Shown: positions 27,179-35,122 of the stretch, one piece after another | Position numbering within the stretch: the stretch's first letter is position 1 | Layout: each line of letters starts with the position of its first letter | Origin: Spirochaetota bacterium | Lineage (GTDB): Bacteria > Spirochaetota > UBA4802 > UBA5368 | Assembly (NCBI GenBank): GCA_004297825.1 | Contig: SCSX01000010.1 | Location: forward strand, 1-64,000 | DNA length: 64,000 nt | Direction: 5' to 3' | Program-made: the position numbers and the translations under genes | Notes under the pieces: generated by a model | Databases searched by the model: none | What the model was told of the DNA's origin: nothing | Seen by the model: the letters and a program-made list of their open reading frames with translations, nothing else

Positions 27179-28686
27179 TAAAAGAAGATAATGGTAATTA
27201 TGATAAATACAACCACGAGTACGGGGATTGAATACTTGAACATGTAGCCGAAAAAGCTCGGCATCCTGACTCCGGCGCTCTCGGCGATCGATTTAACCAT
27301 GAAATTCGGGGCGTTGCCGATATACGTATTCGCCCCCATGAATACCGCACCCGCGGAGATTGCGGCCAGGTACTGTGCCTTTTCCGCAATGAGGAGCGTG
27401 ACGGCCTGGGGCTCGGGCATCCCCGCGTAGAATTTGCCCAGGGCGGTATTGTAAAAGGTCAGGTAGGTGGGGGCATTGTCCAGGAAGCTCGAGAGCCCTC
27501 CCGCGGCCCAGAAATAGTGCGCCGGCGTGTCGACCGACTTGATGAGAAACGCAAGCGCACCATGCTCGCCTGCCAGGAGGATCGCGATGGCCGGAATAAT
27601 GGTCATGAAAATGCCCGCGAAGAGCCAGGCGACCTCCGTCATGGGGCCCCAGCTGAACTCGTTCCGCCGCCTGATCTCCCTGTTCGTGGTCAGGATCGAC
27701 AAGCATCCGAAGAGCACCAGGGCGGCGTCCCTGACGAGATTCGCCCAGGACTGGCTGACCGCGCCGGGGAAGACCGATACGCTTCCCATCTGTTCCTGGA
27801 ACATGCCGCTGAATAACACCGCGCCCACGACCCCTCCCAGGAAAATGAAATTATGGGCACCTTCAACGGCAAGCGGCTCCCGCTCCTTTTCCGCCGATCG
27901 CAGAGTATCTTCCTTTCGATAGTAGAAGGTATCGAGGGCATAATAGACGGCGAGCACCAGCCCGGTTGCAAGGGCTGCGTGGGGGAGCAGCTTGAGGGTC
28001 CAGAAGAAGGGCACCCCGTGCAGGAAGCCCAGGAACAGGGGCGGGTCTCCGAGGGGTGTCAGCGAGCCGCCGATATTGCCTACAAGGAAGATGAAGAAAA
28101 CGACGGTGTGGGCCCTGTGTTTTCGCCACGCGTTCGATCTTAATAAAGGTCGAATGAGGAGCATCGAAGCGCCGGTCGTGCCGATCCACGAGGCGAGCAG
28201 CGCGCCCGCGAGCAATATTACAGAGTTGACCGCGGGACTCCCCTTCAGGCTTCCCTTCACGTGAATACCGCCCGCGATCGTGTACAGCGACCAAAGCAGG
28301 ACGATGAAAGGTATGTAATCGATCACGTAGATGTGAATGATTTTATCGAGAGCCGGGAGCCCGTAGGCCGCCAGGAACGGCGCGGCGAAAATGAGAGCCC
28401 AGAAGGCGGAAACCTTCGCGAAGTGGCGCTCCCAGAAATGGGGAGCGAGCAGCGGGAACAGCGCGATCGAGAGCAGAATCCCTATGAAAGGAATCACGGA
28501 CCAGAGCGGGAGCATCGATCCGAGATCCCGGTTCCCGTCGTGCGACCGAATCTCCGCGCCGGCCGCCCGCGCGCCGTCGATGCCGGTTGTGGTGAGGGAC
28601 GTCCCGGTCCCTTGCGCGGCGGCAATGGAGGGGATAATTGAGAGTACGAGCAAAAGTGCGCATATCGCGATGGCCGATCTATTCAT
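27178..28686 (-). CDS. NhaD-type sodium:proton antiporter
   Basis: A 502-residue membrane protein of the ion transporter superfamily with a cleavable-looking signal peptide (ALLLVLSIIPSIAAAQ) and about 12 membrane helices. Characteristic segments are IGTTGASMLLIRPLLRSN, FFIFLVGNIGGSLTPLGDPP, FLDNAPTYLTFYNTAL and MGANTYIGNAPNFMVKSIAE; the two NxP-containing hairpins form the ion site in this family. NhaD-type proteins exchange Na+ for H+ and support pH and salt balance. It lies in a minus-strand group of ion-coupled transporters with HppA and the KimA-like protein, suggesting a cation homeostasis cluster. A perfect palindrome begins at its stop codon. Confidence 0.88.
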   Translation of the reverse strand: MNRSAIAICALLLVLSIIPSIAAAQGTGTSLTTTGIDGARAAGAEIRSHDGNRDLGSMLPLWSVIPFIGILLSIALFPLLAPHFWERHFAKVSAFWALIFAAPFLAAYGLPALDKIIHIYVIDYIPFIVLLWSLYTIAGGIHVKGSLKGSPAVNSVILLAGALLASWIGTTGASMLLIRPLLRSNAWRKHRAHTVVFFIFLVGNIGGSLTPLGDPPLFLGFLHGVPFFWTLKLLPHAALATGLVLAVYYALDTFYYRKEDTLRSAEKEREPLAVEGAHNFIFLGGVVGAVLFSGMFQEQMGSVSVFPGAVSQSWANLVRDAALVLFGCLSILTTNREIRRRNEFSWGPMTEVAWLFAGIFMTIIPAIAILLAGEHGALAFLIKSVDTPAHYFWAAGGLSSFLDNAPTYLTFYNTALGKFYAGMPEPQAVTLLIAEKAQYLAAISAGAVFMGANTYIGNAPNFMVKSIAESAGVRMPSFFGYMFKYSIPVLVVVFIIITIIFF

Positions 28687-28917
28687 TGATATCCCTGATT
28701 TCTATTAGCGCGTCCGATTTAATTTCGGGGAATGATCGGTCGAATGATTCGATATGTAAAGACGATTTTTCGAACCGAATGGATTTAACCCCGAACGGAG
28801 CGATTTCTATTTTTTCCCGGGGCAGTGGTCCATTATTGGTCTTGACAAGCCGTAAAGCCGGGATTCTCCTACAGCTTTGATGCAAAGCCGTCCATATGCC
28901 GCACGCGAGGTGCACAG

Positions 28918-29556
28918 GTGATTGATCTGCAGACGTTTGTTCCCTTTTTCGAGACCTATGGCTACGCGGCGGTCTTCGGCATTCTCCTCCTGTGCGGGTT
29001 TGGACTGCCCGTCCCCGAGGATATTTCCCTGGTTTCCGGCGGTATCATCGCGGGCCTTGGATTCGCCAATGTGCATTTCATGGTGGCGGTGGGCCTGGCG
29101 GGCGTACTCATAGGCGATTCGGTCATGTTTAACCTGGGCAGGCATTTTGGCGAACGGTTCCTTGCGGTCGGATGGGTGAGGCGCGTTCTCACCCCGGAAC
29201 GCTTCGAGGGCATACGCAACTGGCTTTTCAAATACGGACGCTGGCTCCTCTTCGCGGCCCGCTTTATGCCGGGACTCAGGGCGGGCGTTTTCCTGACGGC
29301 GGGGATCACGCGGTTCGTTTCGTATCCCGTTTTCATCCTGATCGATGGTTCGGCGGCCGTGATCAGCGTTCCCGTCTGGGTATACCTGGGCTACTTCGGG
29401 GCGAGCAGGAAGGAATGGCTCATGGAATGGATGTCCAGAAGCCAGCTTGCGTTCCTTGCGATAATGCTGGTCATCGTCATCGTACTGGTCATCGTAACCA
29501 TGGTGAAGCGCAGGATAAAAGTGTTCACCGAAGAGATCGAGGATGACGGCGCCTGA
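28918..29556 (+). CDS. DedA-family membrane protein
   Basis: A 212-residue membrane protein with the DedA/SNARE-associated pattern. The opening is PFFETYGYAAVFGILLLCGFGLPVPED; then come GDSVMFNLGRHFGER and the motif FAARFMPGLRAGVFLTAGIT, in which the R...G.R residues are characteristic. The last helix is followed by a basic tail (KRRIKVFTEEIEDDGA). DedA proteins are undecaprenyl phosphate or phospholipid flippases that depend on membrane potential. GTG is the start codon, 231 bases from the divergent nhaD-like gene. It converges with the nitroreductase gene 18 bases away. Confidence 0.92.
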   Translation: MIDLQTFVPFFETYGYAAVFGILLLCGFGLPVPEDISLVSGGIIAGLGFANVHFMVAVGLAGVLIGDSVMFNLGRHFGERFLAVGWVRRVLTPERFEGIRNWLFKYGRWLLFAARFMPGLRAGVFLTAGITRFVSYPVFILIDGSAAVISVPVWVYLGYFGASRKEWLMEWMSRSQLAFLAIMLVIVIVLVIVTMVKRRIKVFTEEIEDDGA

Positions 29557-29574
29557 AGCGTATCGGCCCCCCTC

Positions 29575-30087
29575 CTATATCCATCCATTAAGGTGTATCT
29601 TTTCACGGGTGAAACGCTGTGAGGGCGGTTTTTGTTCGGCCGGGTGTCCGATGGGAACGAGCGAAAACGGTATTACATGAGGCGGGATGCCGAGCAGATC
29701 CCTGAGCCCCGTAACCCTTTCCTCGCGGGGGAATACCCCGAGCCAGACGGCCCCGAGCCCCAGCGATTGCACCGCGATGAGTATGTTTTCGGTCGCGGCG
29801 GCGCAATCCTGAACCCAATAGCCCTTGTGGGTCTCGAGCGTGGGATCGGCACAGACGAGGATCGCGACGGGTACCTCGCGGATCATGAGGGAATGGGGAT
29901 GTATCTGCGGCACCCGGTCAAGAAGGGCCCTGTCCCGTATCACCACGAAGTGCCAGGGCTGCTGGTTTCCCGCGGAAGGGGCGCTCATGGCTGCCTTGAG
30001 TATCTCCTCGATCGTGCCTTCGTCCACCGGCTCGCTTGAAAATTTGCGAATGCTCCGCCTTGATAAAATCGCTTCCAAAGCCTGCAT
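29575..30087 (-). CDS. Nitroreductase-family FMN oxidoreductase
   Basis: A 170-residue flavoprotein of the NfsA/NfsB fold. The FMN-binding N terminus RRSIRKFSSEPVD and SAPSAGNQQPWHFVVI are clear, as are ENILIAVQSLGLGAVWLG and the short C-terminal ending after IGHPAEQKPPSQRF. Members reduce nitro compounds, quinones or flavins with NAD(P)H; the substrate is not predictable. ATG at 30087 is chosen because GGAGGG lies six bases upstream, rather than the in-frame start at 30147. It is a single gene flanked by a convergent dedA and a divergent deacetylase gene. Confidence 0.93.
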   Translation of the reverse strand: MQALEAILSRRSIRKFSSEPVDEGTIEEILKAAMSAPSAGNQQPWHFVVIRDRALLDRVPQIHPHSLMIREVPVAILVCADPTLETHKGYWVQDCAAATENILIAVQSLGLGAVWLGVFPREERVTGLRDLLGIPPHVIPFSLVPIGHPAEQKPPSQRFTREKIHLNGWI

Positions 30088-30254
30088 AAAGTCCCTCCTT
30101 CCAACCGATGGCCGCATATAGTATAGCACGCGGGGATGGTCAAGCAAATCACGAAAAATCGATGATGATCTTGTGCGCGGCGTGGAATTGACCGATTATA
30201 TGGAAGAAGGACGCACCCGTTGAAGGGGCGCAAGGTTCGAGGTATCCTTGCCAT

Positions 30255-31367
30255 ATGGCAGACAGGCTTATATCCCTTATAAAAAAACACGCCGGCCTGG
30301 CGATACTCCTGGCCGTAATCGCGGTCGCGGTCCTCGCGTACCAGCGTGGAATGCTTACGGAAAACATGGGCAGGACCATGCGCGAACGGCTCGAGCCCTT
30401 CGTAACGCGGATATTTTCCCTGTACCGGGAGGCGATTCTATTACAGAGGGATAATGTCGCGGGACGGATCAAAAAAGCCCCCTCCGCGGAGAAGGAAGAG
30501 GGAGGGCAGGGCCAGATTGACCGGCCGGGGACCGATACAACCCGATCCACGATCGCACGGGAGAAGACGTCCAGGGCGCCGGTGGAATCCGAGAAGCCGA
30601 TAATCCGTTCGATCGGGGATCGCTACCGCAATCTCAAGCTCACCCTGGCGGGAGAAGATGAAACGCTCCCTGCATCCAGGCCCGGGGATATCGTGTATCA
30701 CGGGTCTCGCGATTATATGAAGATCGCCCTGACCTTCGACGCGGGGAACACGGGCGGAAACAGCGCGTACTATAACCGCCTGGTCGATTACCTGTCCGAT
30801 ATGCGTGTTCCGGCGACGTTCTTCCTGACGGGTGAATTCATTGAAATGCATCCGGATATATCGGCGAAAATTGCCGCAACGCCCCTTTTCGAGATAGGCA
30901 ACCACTCCCACAGCCACCCGAACCTCTCGAAGCAAAAGGCCGATTCAGTGAAAGCTGAAATAGGCCGGGTGCAGGATTCGCTCCTGCGGCTTACGGGATA
31001 TCACGCGGTCCTGTTCCGTCCCCCCTATGGCGAGTTCAACGATACGGTAGTCGGGATCGCGCGCTCCCTGGGGATGATTCTGGTCATGTGGGATGTCTCT
31101 CCCCAGGACTATCAGAATCTGCCCGGGGGGCAGATAGCCCGCGTGGTGCTCGACGGGGCGACAAACGGCTCCATCGTACTGATGCATATGAGGGGGGACA
31201 GCACCGGAACGATCGAGGCCCTCCCCGCGATAGTCGACGGGCTTCGCGCAAGGGGGTACGTATTAACCACGGTGACGGGACTGCTCAGGGGCGGACAGCC
31301 CCGGGCGCGCATACTCCCCGTGACAGCCGCCAGGGGGACGGGCGCCGATACGCTTCGTTATGAATAA
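30255..31367 (+). CDS. Membrane-anchored polysaccharide deacetylase (CE4, NodB fold)
   Basis: A 370-residue protein. One N-terminal membrane helix (residues 13-29) is followed by a charged linker to about residue 140, then a NodB domain facing the periplasm. CE4 motif 1 is TFDAG (160-164), with the catalytic base Asp162 kept and the second Asp replaced by Ala, a change seen in some subfamilies. Motif 2 is HSHSH (217-221, metal-binding histidines), and motif 3 is RPPYGE (255-260). It likely removes acetyl groups from peptidoglycan or another glycan. It overlaps the DUF115 gene by eight bases and heads the long co-directional run that contains the flagellar genes. Confidence 0.92.
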   Translation: MADRLISLIKKHAGLAILLAVIAVAVLAYQRGMLTENMGRTMRERLEPFVTRIFSLYREAILLQRDNVAGRIKKAPSAEKEEGGQGQIDRPGTDTTRSTIAREKTSRAPVESEKPIIRSIGDRYRNLKLTLAGEDETLPASRPGDIVYHGSRDYMKIALTFDAGNTGGNSAYYNRLVDYLSDMRVPATFFLTGEFIEMHPDISAKIAATPLFEIGNHSHSHPNLSKQKADSVKAEIGRVQDSLLRLTGYHAVLFRPPYGEFNDTVVGIARSLGMILVMWDVSPQDYQNLPGGQIARVVLDGATNGSIVLMHMRGDSTGTIEALPAIVDGLRARGYVLTTVTGLLRGGQPRARILPVTAARGTGADTLRYE

Positions 31368-32253
31368 AGCCGGGATATATTCAGGAATAAATAATGCAGT
31401 AGTGAATGAACGGGCGCGCGCGTTCAAGCGAAATTGTGCGCGGAACCTTTCAGCGATCCGGAAATTCGGGGGCCTGGGGCGTGTGGTTACCACGATCGCG
31501 GGCAGGCATGCGGTAGTTATCGGCGCCGGTCCTTCCCTGGACGCGTCCCTTTCCGGTCTGCAAGCCTGTGCCGGAAATCCGGAAATATGCCTGATCGCCG
31601 CGGACATGGCCCTCCTTCCCCTGCGTGCCGCGGGGGTGAGGCCCGATTTCGTGATATCCTGCGAATCGACGCCCACCCCCTATTTTCGAGGGATATTGAC
31701 GGGCGACCTTCACCTGCTCGCGTTCAGTTGCATATCACCCCATAACCTGGCACAGTGGGAGGGGGATATTTCCTTCTATAACTGGATGATCAAGGGCGAC
31801 ATGTATGAAGAGCTCTGGCGCACGGCAGGGGAAGACCTGGGATTCGTGGCCACGGGCAGCGTCGTCCTGAGCCAGGCGGTTTCGATAGTGCTCGGGTGCG
31901 CGGTGAAATCGCTCCTCCTGGTGGGAAACGACCTGGCCTACGGGAAATCATATTACGCGCATGGGACGCGGGCCGCCGAAAGGTTCGTGAGGACGTCTAC
32001 CAGGATTCTCCCCCCGGAAAGCGCCGAATTCGGCGTCATACGCGCGAACCGGGCCTTCGCGATCACGCGCCAGGGGGCCGTGTATCATACCAATAACCAG
32101 TTCCTTTCCGCTCGGTACTGGTTTGAAGAGTTATTCAAGTCGGCCAGTGTGCCGATATATGATAGTAGCGTACCGGGGGTGAGCCCCTCGGCGGCGCGGA
32201 AGTTGAAATGCGGGGAGTACCTCGAGTTGATCGGGGTTATTGGGGGGCGGTGA
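31360..32253 (+). CDS. DUF115 (Maf-like) motility-associated glycosyltransferase
   Basis: A 297-residue soluble protein with the DUF115/MptE-like core: a glycine-rich nucleotide-binding strand GRHAVVIGAGPSLDASL, then ICLIAADMALLPLRAAGVRPDFVIS, and later SLLLVGNDLAYGKSYYAHGT. In flagellated bacteria, Maf proteins of this family attach nonulosonic acids to flagellin. The location directly before flbD, with stop and start codons overlapping (TGATG at 32251-32255), supports a flagellar role. Glycosyltransferase activity is inferred from the family; archaeal relatives act on pterins. The gene overlaps the deacetylase gene by eight bases. Confidence 0.8.
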   Translation: MNKAGIYSGINNAVVNERARAFKRNCARNLSAIRKFGGLGRVVTTIAGRHAVVIGAGPSLDASLSGLQACAGNPEICLIAADMALLPLRAAGVRPDFVISCESTPTPYFRGILTGDLHLLAFSCISPHNLAQWEGDISFYNWMIKGDMYEELWRTAGEDLGFVATGSVVLSQAVSIVLGCAVKSLLLVGNDLAYGKSYYAHGTRAAERFVRTSTRILPPESAEFGVIRANRAFAITRQGAVYHTNNQFLSARYWFEELFKSASVPIYDSSVPGVSPSAARKLKCGEYLELIGVIGGR

Positions 32254-32447
32254 TGGTGACGCTGCATAAATTGAGCGGAGAGGAATTCATGCTGAACGAG
32301 AATCTTATCGAGACCCTCGAGGCCAGGCCGGACACCGTGGTTACGCTCCTTAACGAGCGCAAGTATCTCGTGAAGGAATCGGTCGCCGAGATCGCGGGCA
32401 TAATCGCCGGGTACCAGCGATCGGTGTTCGGGGCCGGAAAAAAGTGA
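32253..32447 (+). CDS. flbD: Flagellar protein FlbD
   Basis: A 64-residue protein (MVTLHKLSGEEFMLNENLIE ...) that matches the small FlbD family found first in spirochaete and Gram-positive flagellar operons. The usual elements L.G..F.LN..LIE..E..PDT.I.L..G.K..V.E are present as LSGEEFMLN, LIETLEARPDTVVTLLN and KYLVKESVAEI. Its exact role is unknown. The ATG overlaps the stop codon of the DUF115 gene by one base. Spirochaete operons usually continue with motA and motB, but here fliL follows after 196 bases. Confidence 0.93.
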   Translation: MVTLHKLSGEEFMLNENLIETLEARPDTVVTLLNERKYLVKESVAEIAGIIAGYQRSVFGAGKK

Positions 32448-32491
32448 ACTTTTGGTGATAAATGTTTGGGAGGCTTTGGCGACATAATTAG

Positions 32492-32527
32492 AAATTAATT
32501 GACATTTTTCAATTAATTTATTAGAGT
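32492..32527 (+). promoter_or_regulatory. Predicted promoter of fliL operon with overlapping palindrome
   Basis: TTGACA (32499-32504), a 17-base spacer and TAGAGT (32522-32527) form a sigma-70-type promoter. A perfect 10-bp inverted repeat, AAATTAATTG (32492-32501) and CAATTAATTT (32510-32519), overlaps the -35 element and is a candidate operator. The transcript would start near 32534, about 110 bases before fliL. Confidence 0.6.
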
Positions 32528-32643
32528 GTCAGCAAACCGTCCATTCATGGGCATATATTCGTGAACGCTTCCGCGGTGGAATTAAGTATATTACAATCAC
32601 AGGCGGCCGGGATATCGGGCCCGGCTCTGCAGAGGGGACGCGC

Positions 32644-33189
32644 ATGGGCGATGAAGAAAGGGTAAATGTCGACGAGGTGGCCGGCGAAGACCAGGAGGCC
32701 GCCAAGCCGGAGGCCGCGGCCGGTGTGCGGGCCGACGCCTCCAGAATAGTCAAGATCCTGCTTTACGTCGCCGGGGCCGTGCTCGCCGTATTTCTCATGG
32801 TCGGTATTTCCTACCTGGTGAATCGGTACCTCGAGGAGAGACGTTACGAGAAGACGGTCGATATCGTGACCGCGCCGCCGCCCGCGCCGCTCAATTACTA
32901 CGATATCCCGACATTCTCGGTCACGACCAGGGACGCCGATCCGCATTTCGCGAAGGTCTCGCTGTCCCTTGGATACGACGACAACCAGGCGCTTTCGATA
33001 GAACTCGGCAAGCGGCTCGTGCAGATGCAGCACATGATCAATATCATCCTTCGGAGCAAGGGGTACGAGGAGTTTGATTCGGTGGAGGACATACTGAGCC
33101 TCGCTGAGGAGATCAAGGCTCACGTGAACACGATACTCATCGCGGGCAAGATCAAGGAAGTGTATTTCAAGGAGTTTATCGTCAACTAG
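32644..33189 (+). CDS. fliL: Flagellar basal body-associated protein FliL
   Basis: A 181-residue single-pass membrane protein. An acidic cytoplasmic N terminus (about residues 1-30) is followed by a membrane helix (ILLYVAGAVLAVFLMVGISY) and a periplasmic domain with the FliL pattern (HFAKVSLSLGYDDN, ELGKRLVQMQHMINIILRSK, and the C-terminal VYFKEFIVN). FliL surrounds and supports the stator units. Normal length. It starts the fliL-fliY-fliO-P-Q-R-flhB-A-F-G block behind the predicted promoter and is 35 bases before fliY. The genes for the stator proteins themselves are not in the window. Confidence 0.94.
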   Translation: MGDEERVNVDEVAGEDQEAAKPEAAAGVRADASRIVKILLYVAGAVLAVFLMVGISYLVNRYLEERRYEKTVDIVTAPPPAPLNYYDIPTFSVTTRDADPHFAKVSLSLGYDDNQALSIELGKRLVQMQHMINIILRSKGYEEFDSVEDILSLAEEIKAHVNTILIAGKIKEVYFKEFIVN

Positions 33190-33224
33190 GTCGCCGGAAG
33201 CGATCCTGGTACGAGGAGGGGACG

Positions 33225-34292
33225 ATGGGTGACGGCTCATTATCACAAGACGAAATAGATGCCCTGTTACAAGGCGCCGATGACATGATATCGTCACCCG
33301 GGCTCTCGGCGACCATGGAGTCGTCGCAGTCCGGGGGCGCTCTCTCGCCCGTCGAAAGGGATACGCTCGCCGAGTCCATGGACCGCGCGATGGGCGTCGC
33401 GGCCCCCTCGCTCTCCGCGTACCTTGGCAAGAACGTCAAGATCGCGAACGCGATGGTAGAGATAAAGACCGCCGAGGCGCTTCGCGCCGAGTTCAACAAG
33501 CAATACATCCAGGTGGGCATGGGCTTCCAGGGGGGGATAAACGGGAAGAGCCTCATCCTTTTCAGCATGAACGACGCGGAGGTGATATCGTCGCTCATGA
33601 TGGGCGACGAGACCGGCGCCCCACCCGCCGAACTCACCGAGGCGCACCAGAGCACCATCCAGGAGTTCGTAGGACAGATGCTTTCGTCGGCGGCGACGCA
33701 GTTCGCCGAGCGTCTTGGAAAGCCGGTGAATACATCGGCCCCCATACTTTCCGTCGTGAACGGCCCCGGTGAGCTCAAATTTCCGGGCGCGGGCGAGATG
33801 GCGAAGATCACGTTCAACGTGAGCATCGAGGGGATTGTAAATTCGCGGTTTTACCAGATCATGGAAATGCCGCTGTCTTCCAGCATCGTGAAGGGTCTTC
33901 AGCCCCAGATGGGGCCGTCCATGCAGCCGTCCTACCAGCCCCAGCAGCAGATGATGCAGCAGGGGATGCAGCAGGTGGGCATCGCGCCGGTCAAGTTTCC
34001 GCCGCTGGGGGAAGGCATTCCCTCGGGCGTGAGCGGGAACATAAGCCTGCTGCTCGACGTGCCCATGACGCTCACCGTGGAGCTGGGCCGCACGCGCCAG
34101 CTCGTCAAGGATATCCTGGGGCTGGGCGAGGGTTCCATCATAGAGCTCGACAAGCTCGCGGGCGAACCGGTCGACCTGCTCGTAAACGGCAAGCTGATTG
34201 CACGGGGCGAGGTGGTGGTCATCGATGAAAATTTTGGCGTCCGCGTGACCGACATCGTAAGCAAGGACGAGCGGCTGAGCAAAATGACGTAA
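33225..34292 (+). CDS. fliY: Flagellar switch protein FliY (FliN with CheC-like domain)
   Basis: A 355-residue C-ring protein. The N-terminal LSQDEIDALL (residues 6-15) is the CheY-phosphate-binding peptide shared with FliM. Residues about 40-220 form a CheC/FliM-like domain. Its active-site helix has Ser143 and Glu147, but Gly150 where CheC enzymes have Asn (motif S/D...E..N), so phosphatase activity is doubtful. A glutamine/methionine-rich linker (228-255) leads to the FliN (SpoA) domain (about 272-353: ISLLLDVPMTLTVELGRT, IIELDKLAGEPVDLLVNG). It sets rotation direction together with FliM, which is not encoded nearby. GAGGAGG precedes the ATG. Confidence 0.93.
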   Translation: MGDGSLSQDEIDALLQGADDMISSPGLSATMESSQSGGALSPVERDTLAESMDRAMGVAAPSLSAYLGKNVKIANAMVEIKTAEALRAEFNKQYIQVGMGFQGGINGKSLILFSMNDAEVISSLMMGDETGAPPAELTEAHQSTIQEFVGQMLSSAATQFAERLGKPVNTSAPILSVVNGPGELKFPGAGEMAKITFNVSIEGIVNSRFYQIMEMPLSSSIVKGLQPQMGPSMQPSYQPQQQMMQQGMQQVGIAPVKFPPLGEGIPSGVSGNISLLLDVPMTLTVELGRTRQLVKDILGLGEGSIIELDKLAGEPVDLLVNGKLIARGEVVVIDENFGVRVTDIVSKDERLSKMT

Positions 34293-34348
34293 TCGTAATG
34301 CGGAACCGGGGCGGTGGTCCGCCCGATAACGAGACATAATAAGGCATC

Positions 34349-35122
34349 ATGAAACATTCGAATACATTCAGTCTGATACAACGCGCGGCGACGGGAGCCG
34401 TGGCCCTCTTTTTTTCGCTCGGTTTGGGATTATGTCCCATCTATGCCGCCCCCGAGAAGGAGAAGACGCGTACGGCGGCCGCGGCCGACAAGAAACCCGT
34501 GGCGGCGAAGGCCGATACGGATTCAAAAGAGTCCCGCGAGAACGGCCGCGACGAGCGCACCAGGGACGAGAAACGGGAGGCGGCCGGCGAGGAGCTTTAC
34601 CGTTTCGACAAGCCCGAGGTCGACGAGGAGTCCTACGCCTGGGTGATCATCAAGACCCTTTTCATCCTGGGGATACTGGTCGGCGGGTTTTATTACTTCT
34701 TCCGCTTTGTGACGAAGAAGGCGGGCATTTCCATGCCCGGCGGCGACGTGGCGCAGACATTGTCGGTGGTCCCGCTGGGGCAGAACAAGTTTCTCCAGGT
34801 CGTGGACCTTGCGGGCAAGGTCCTGGTGCTGGGCGTCACCGACGGCAGCATCAACCTCATCATGGAGATCAAGGAAAAGGACGAGATAGACCGCATACGT
34901 ATCGCGGGGTCCCGGGCGATTGCCGCGACCACCTTCTCCTTCCAGGAATTCCTTACCGGGCAGATCGCTAAAATTCTCAAAAAGACTCCGGGCGGCGGGG
35001 GCGGCCCGAAGGGGGGAGCGAAATTCCATTTCGAGGGGCAGGAAAGCGAGGTCGACCGGCTCAACTACCTGTCGGTGCAGAAGGAGCGGTTGAAAAAACT
35101 GAACGGGTCCGATCATGAATAG
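34349..35122 (+). CDS. fliO: Flagellar export protein FliO
   Basis: A 257-residue protein with a signal-peptide-like N terminus (TGAVALFFSLGLGLCPIYAA), a charged low-complexity stretch (residues about 34-85), one membrane helix (VIIKTLFILGILVGGFYYFF), and a cytoplasmic FliO domain (TLSVVPLGQNKFLQVVDLAGKVLVLGVTDG), which is the family's signature. FliO helps assemble the FliP ring of the export gate. The C terminus has a glycine-rich hinge. It overlaps fliP by eight bases, consistent with coupled translation. Confidence 0.92.
   Translation: MKHSNTFSLIQRAATGAVALFFSLGLGLCPIYAAPEKEKTRTAAAADKKPVAAKADTDSKESRENGRDERTRDEKREAAGEELYRFDKPEVDEESYAWVIIKTLFILGILVGGFYYFFRFVTKKAGISMPGGDVAQTLSVVPLGQNKFLQVVDLAGKVLVLGVTDGSINLIMEIKEKDEIDRIRIAGSRAIAATTFSFQEFLTGQIAKILKKTPGGGGGPKGGAKFHFEGQESEVDRLNYLSVQKERLKKLNGSDHE

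Noticed and set aside
26899-27231. 110-residue plus-strand frame in the gap before hppA
   Set aside because: It has no recognisable domain or ribosome binding site, runs into the opposite-strand antiporter gene and includes the 28-bp palindrome.
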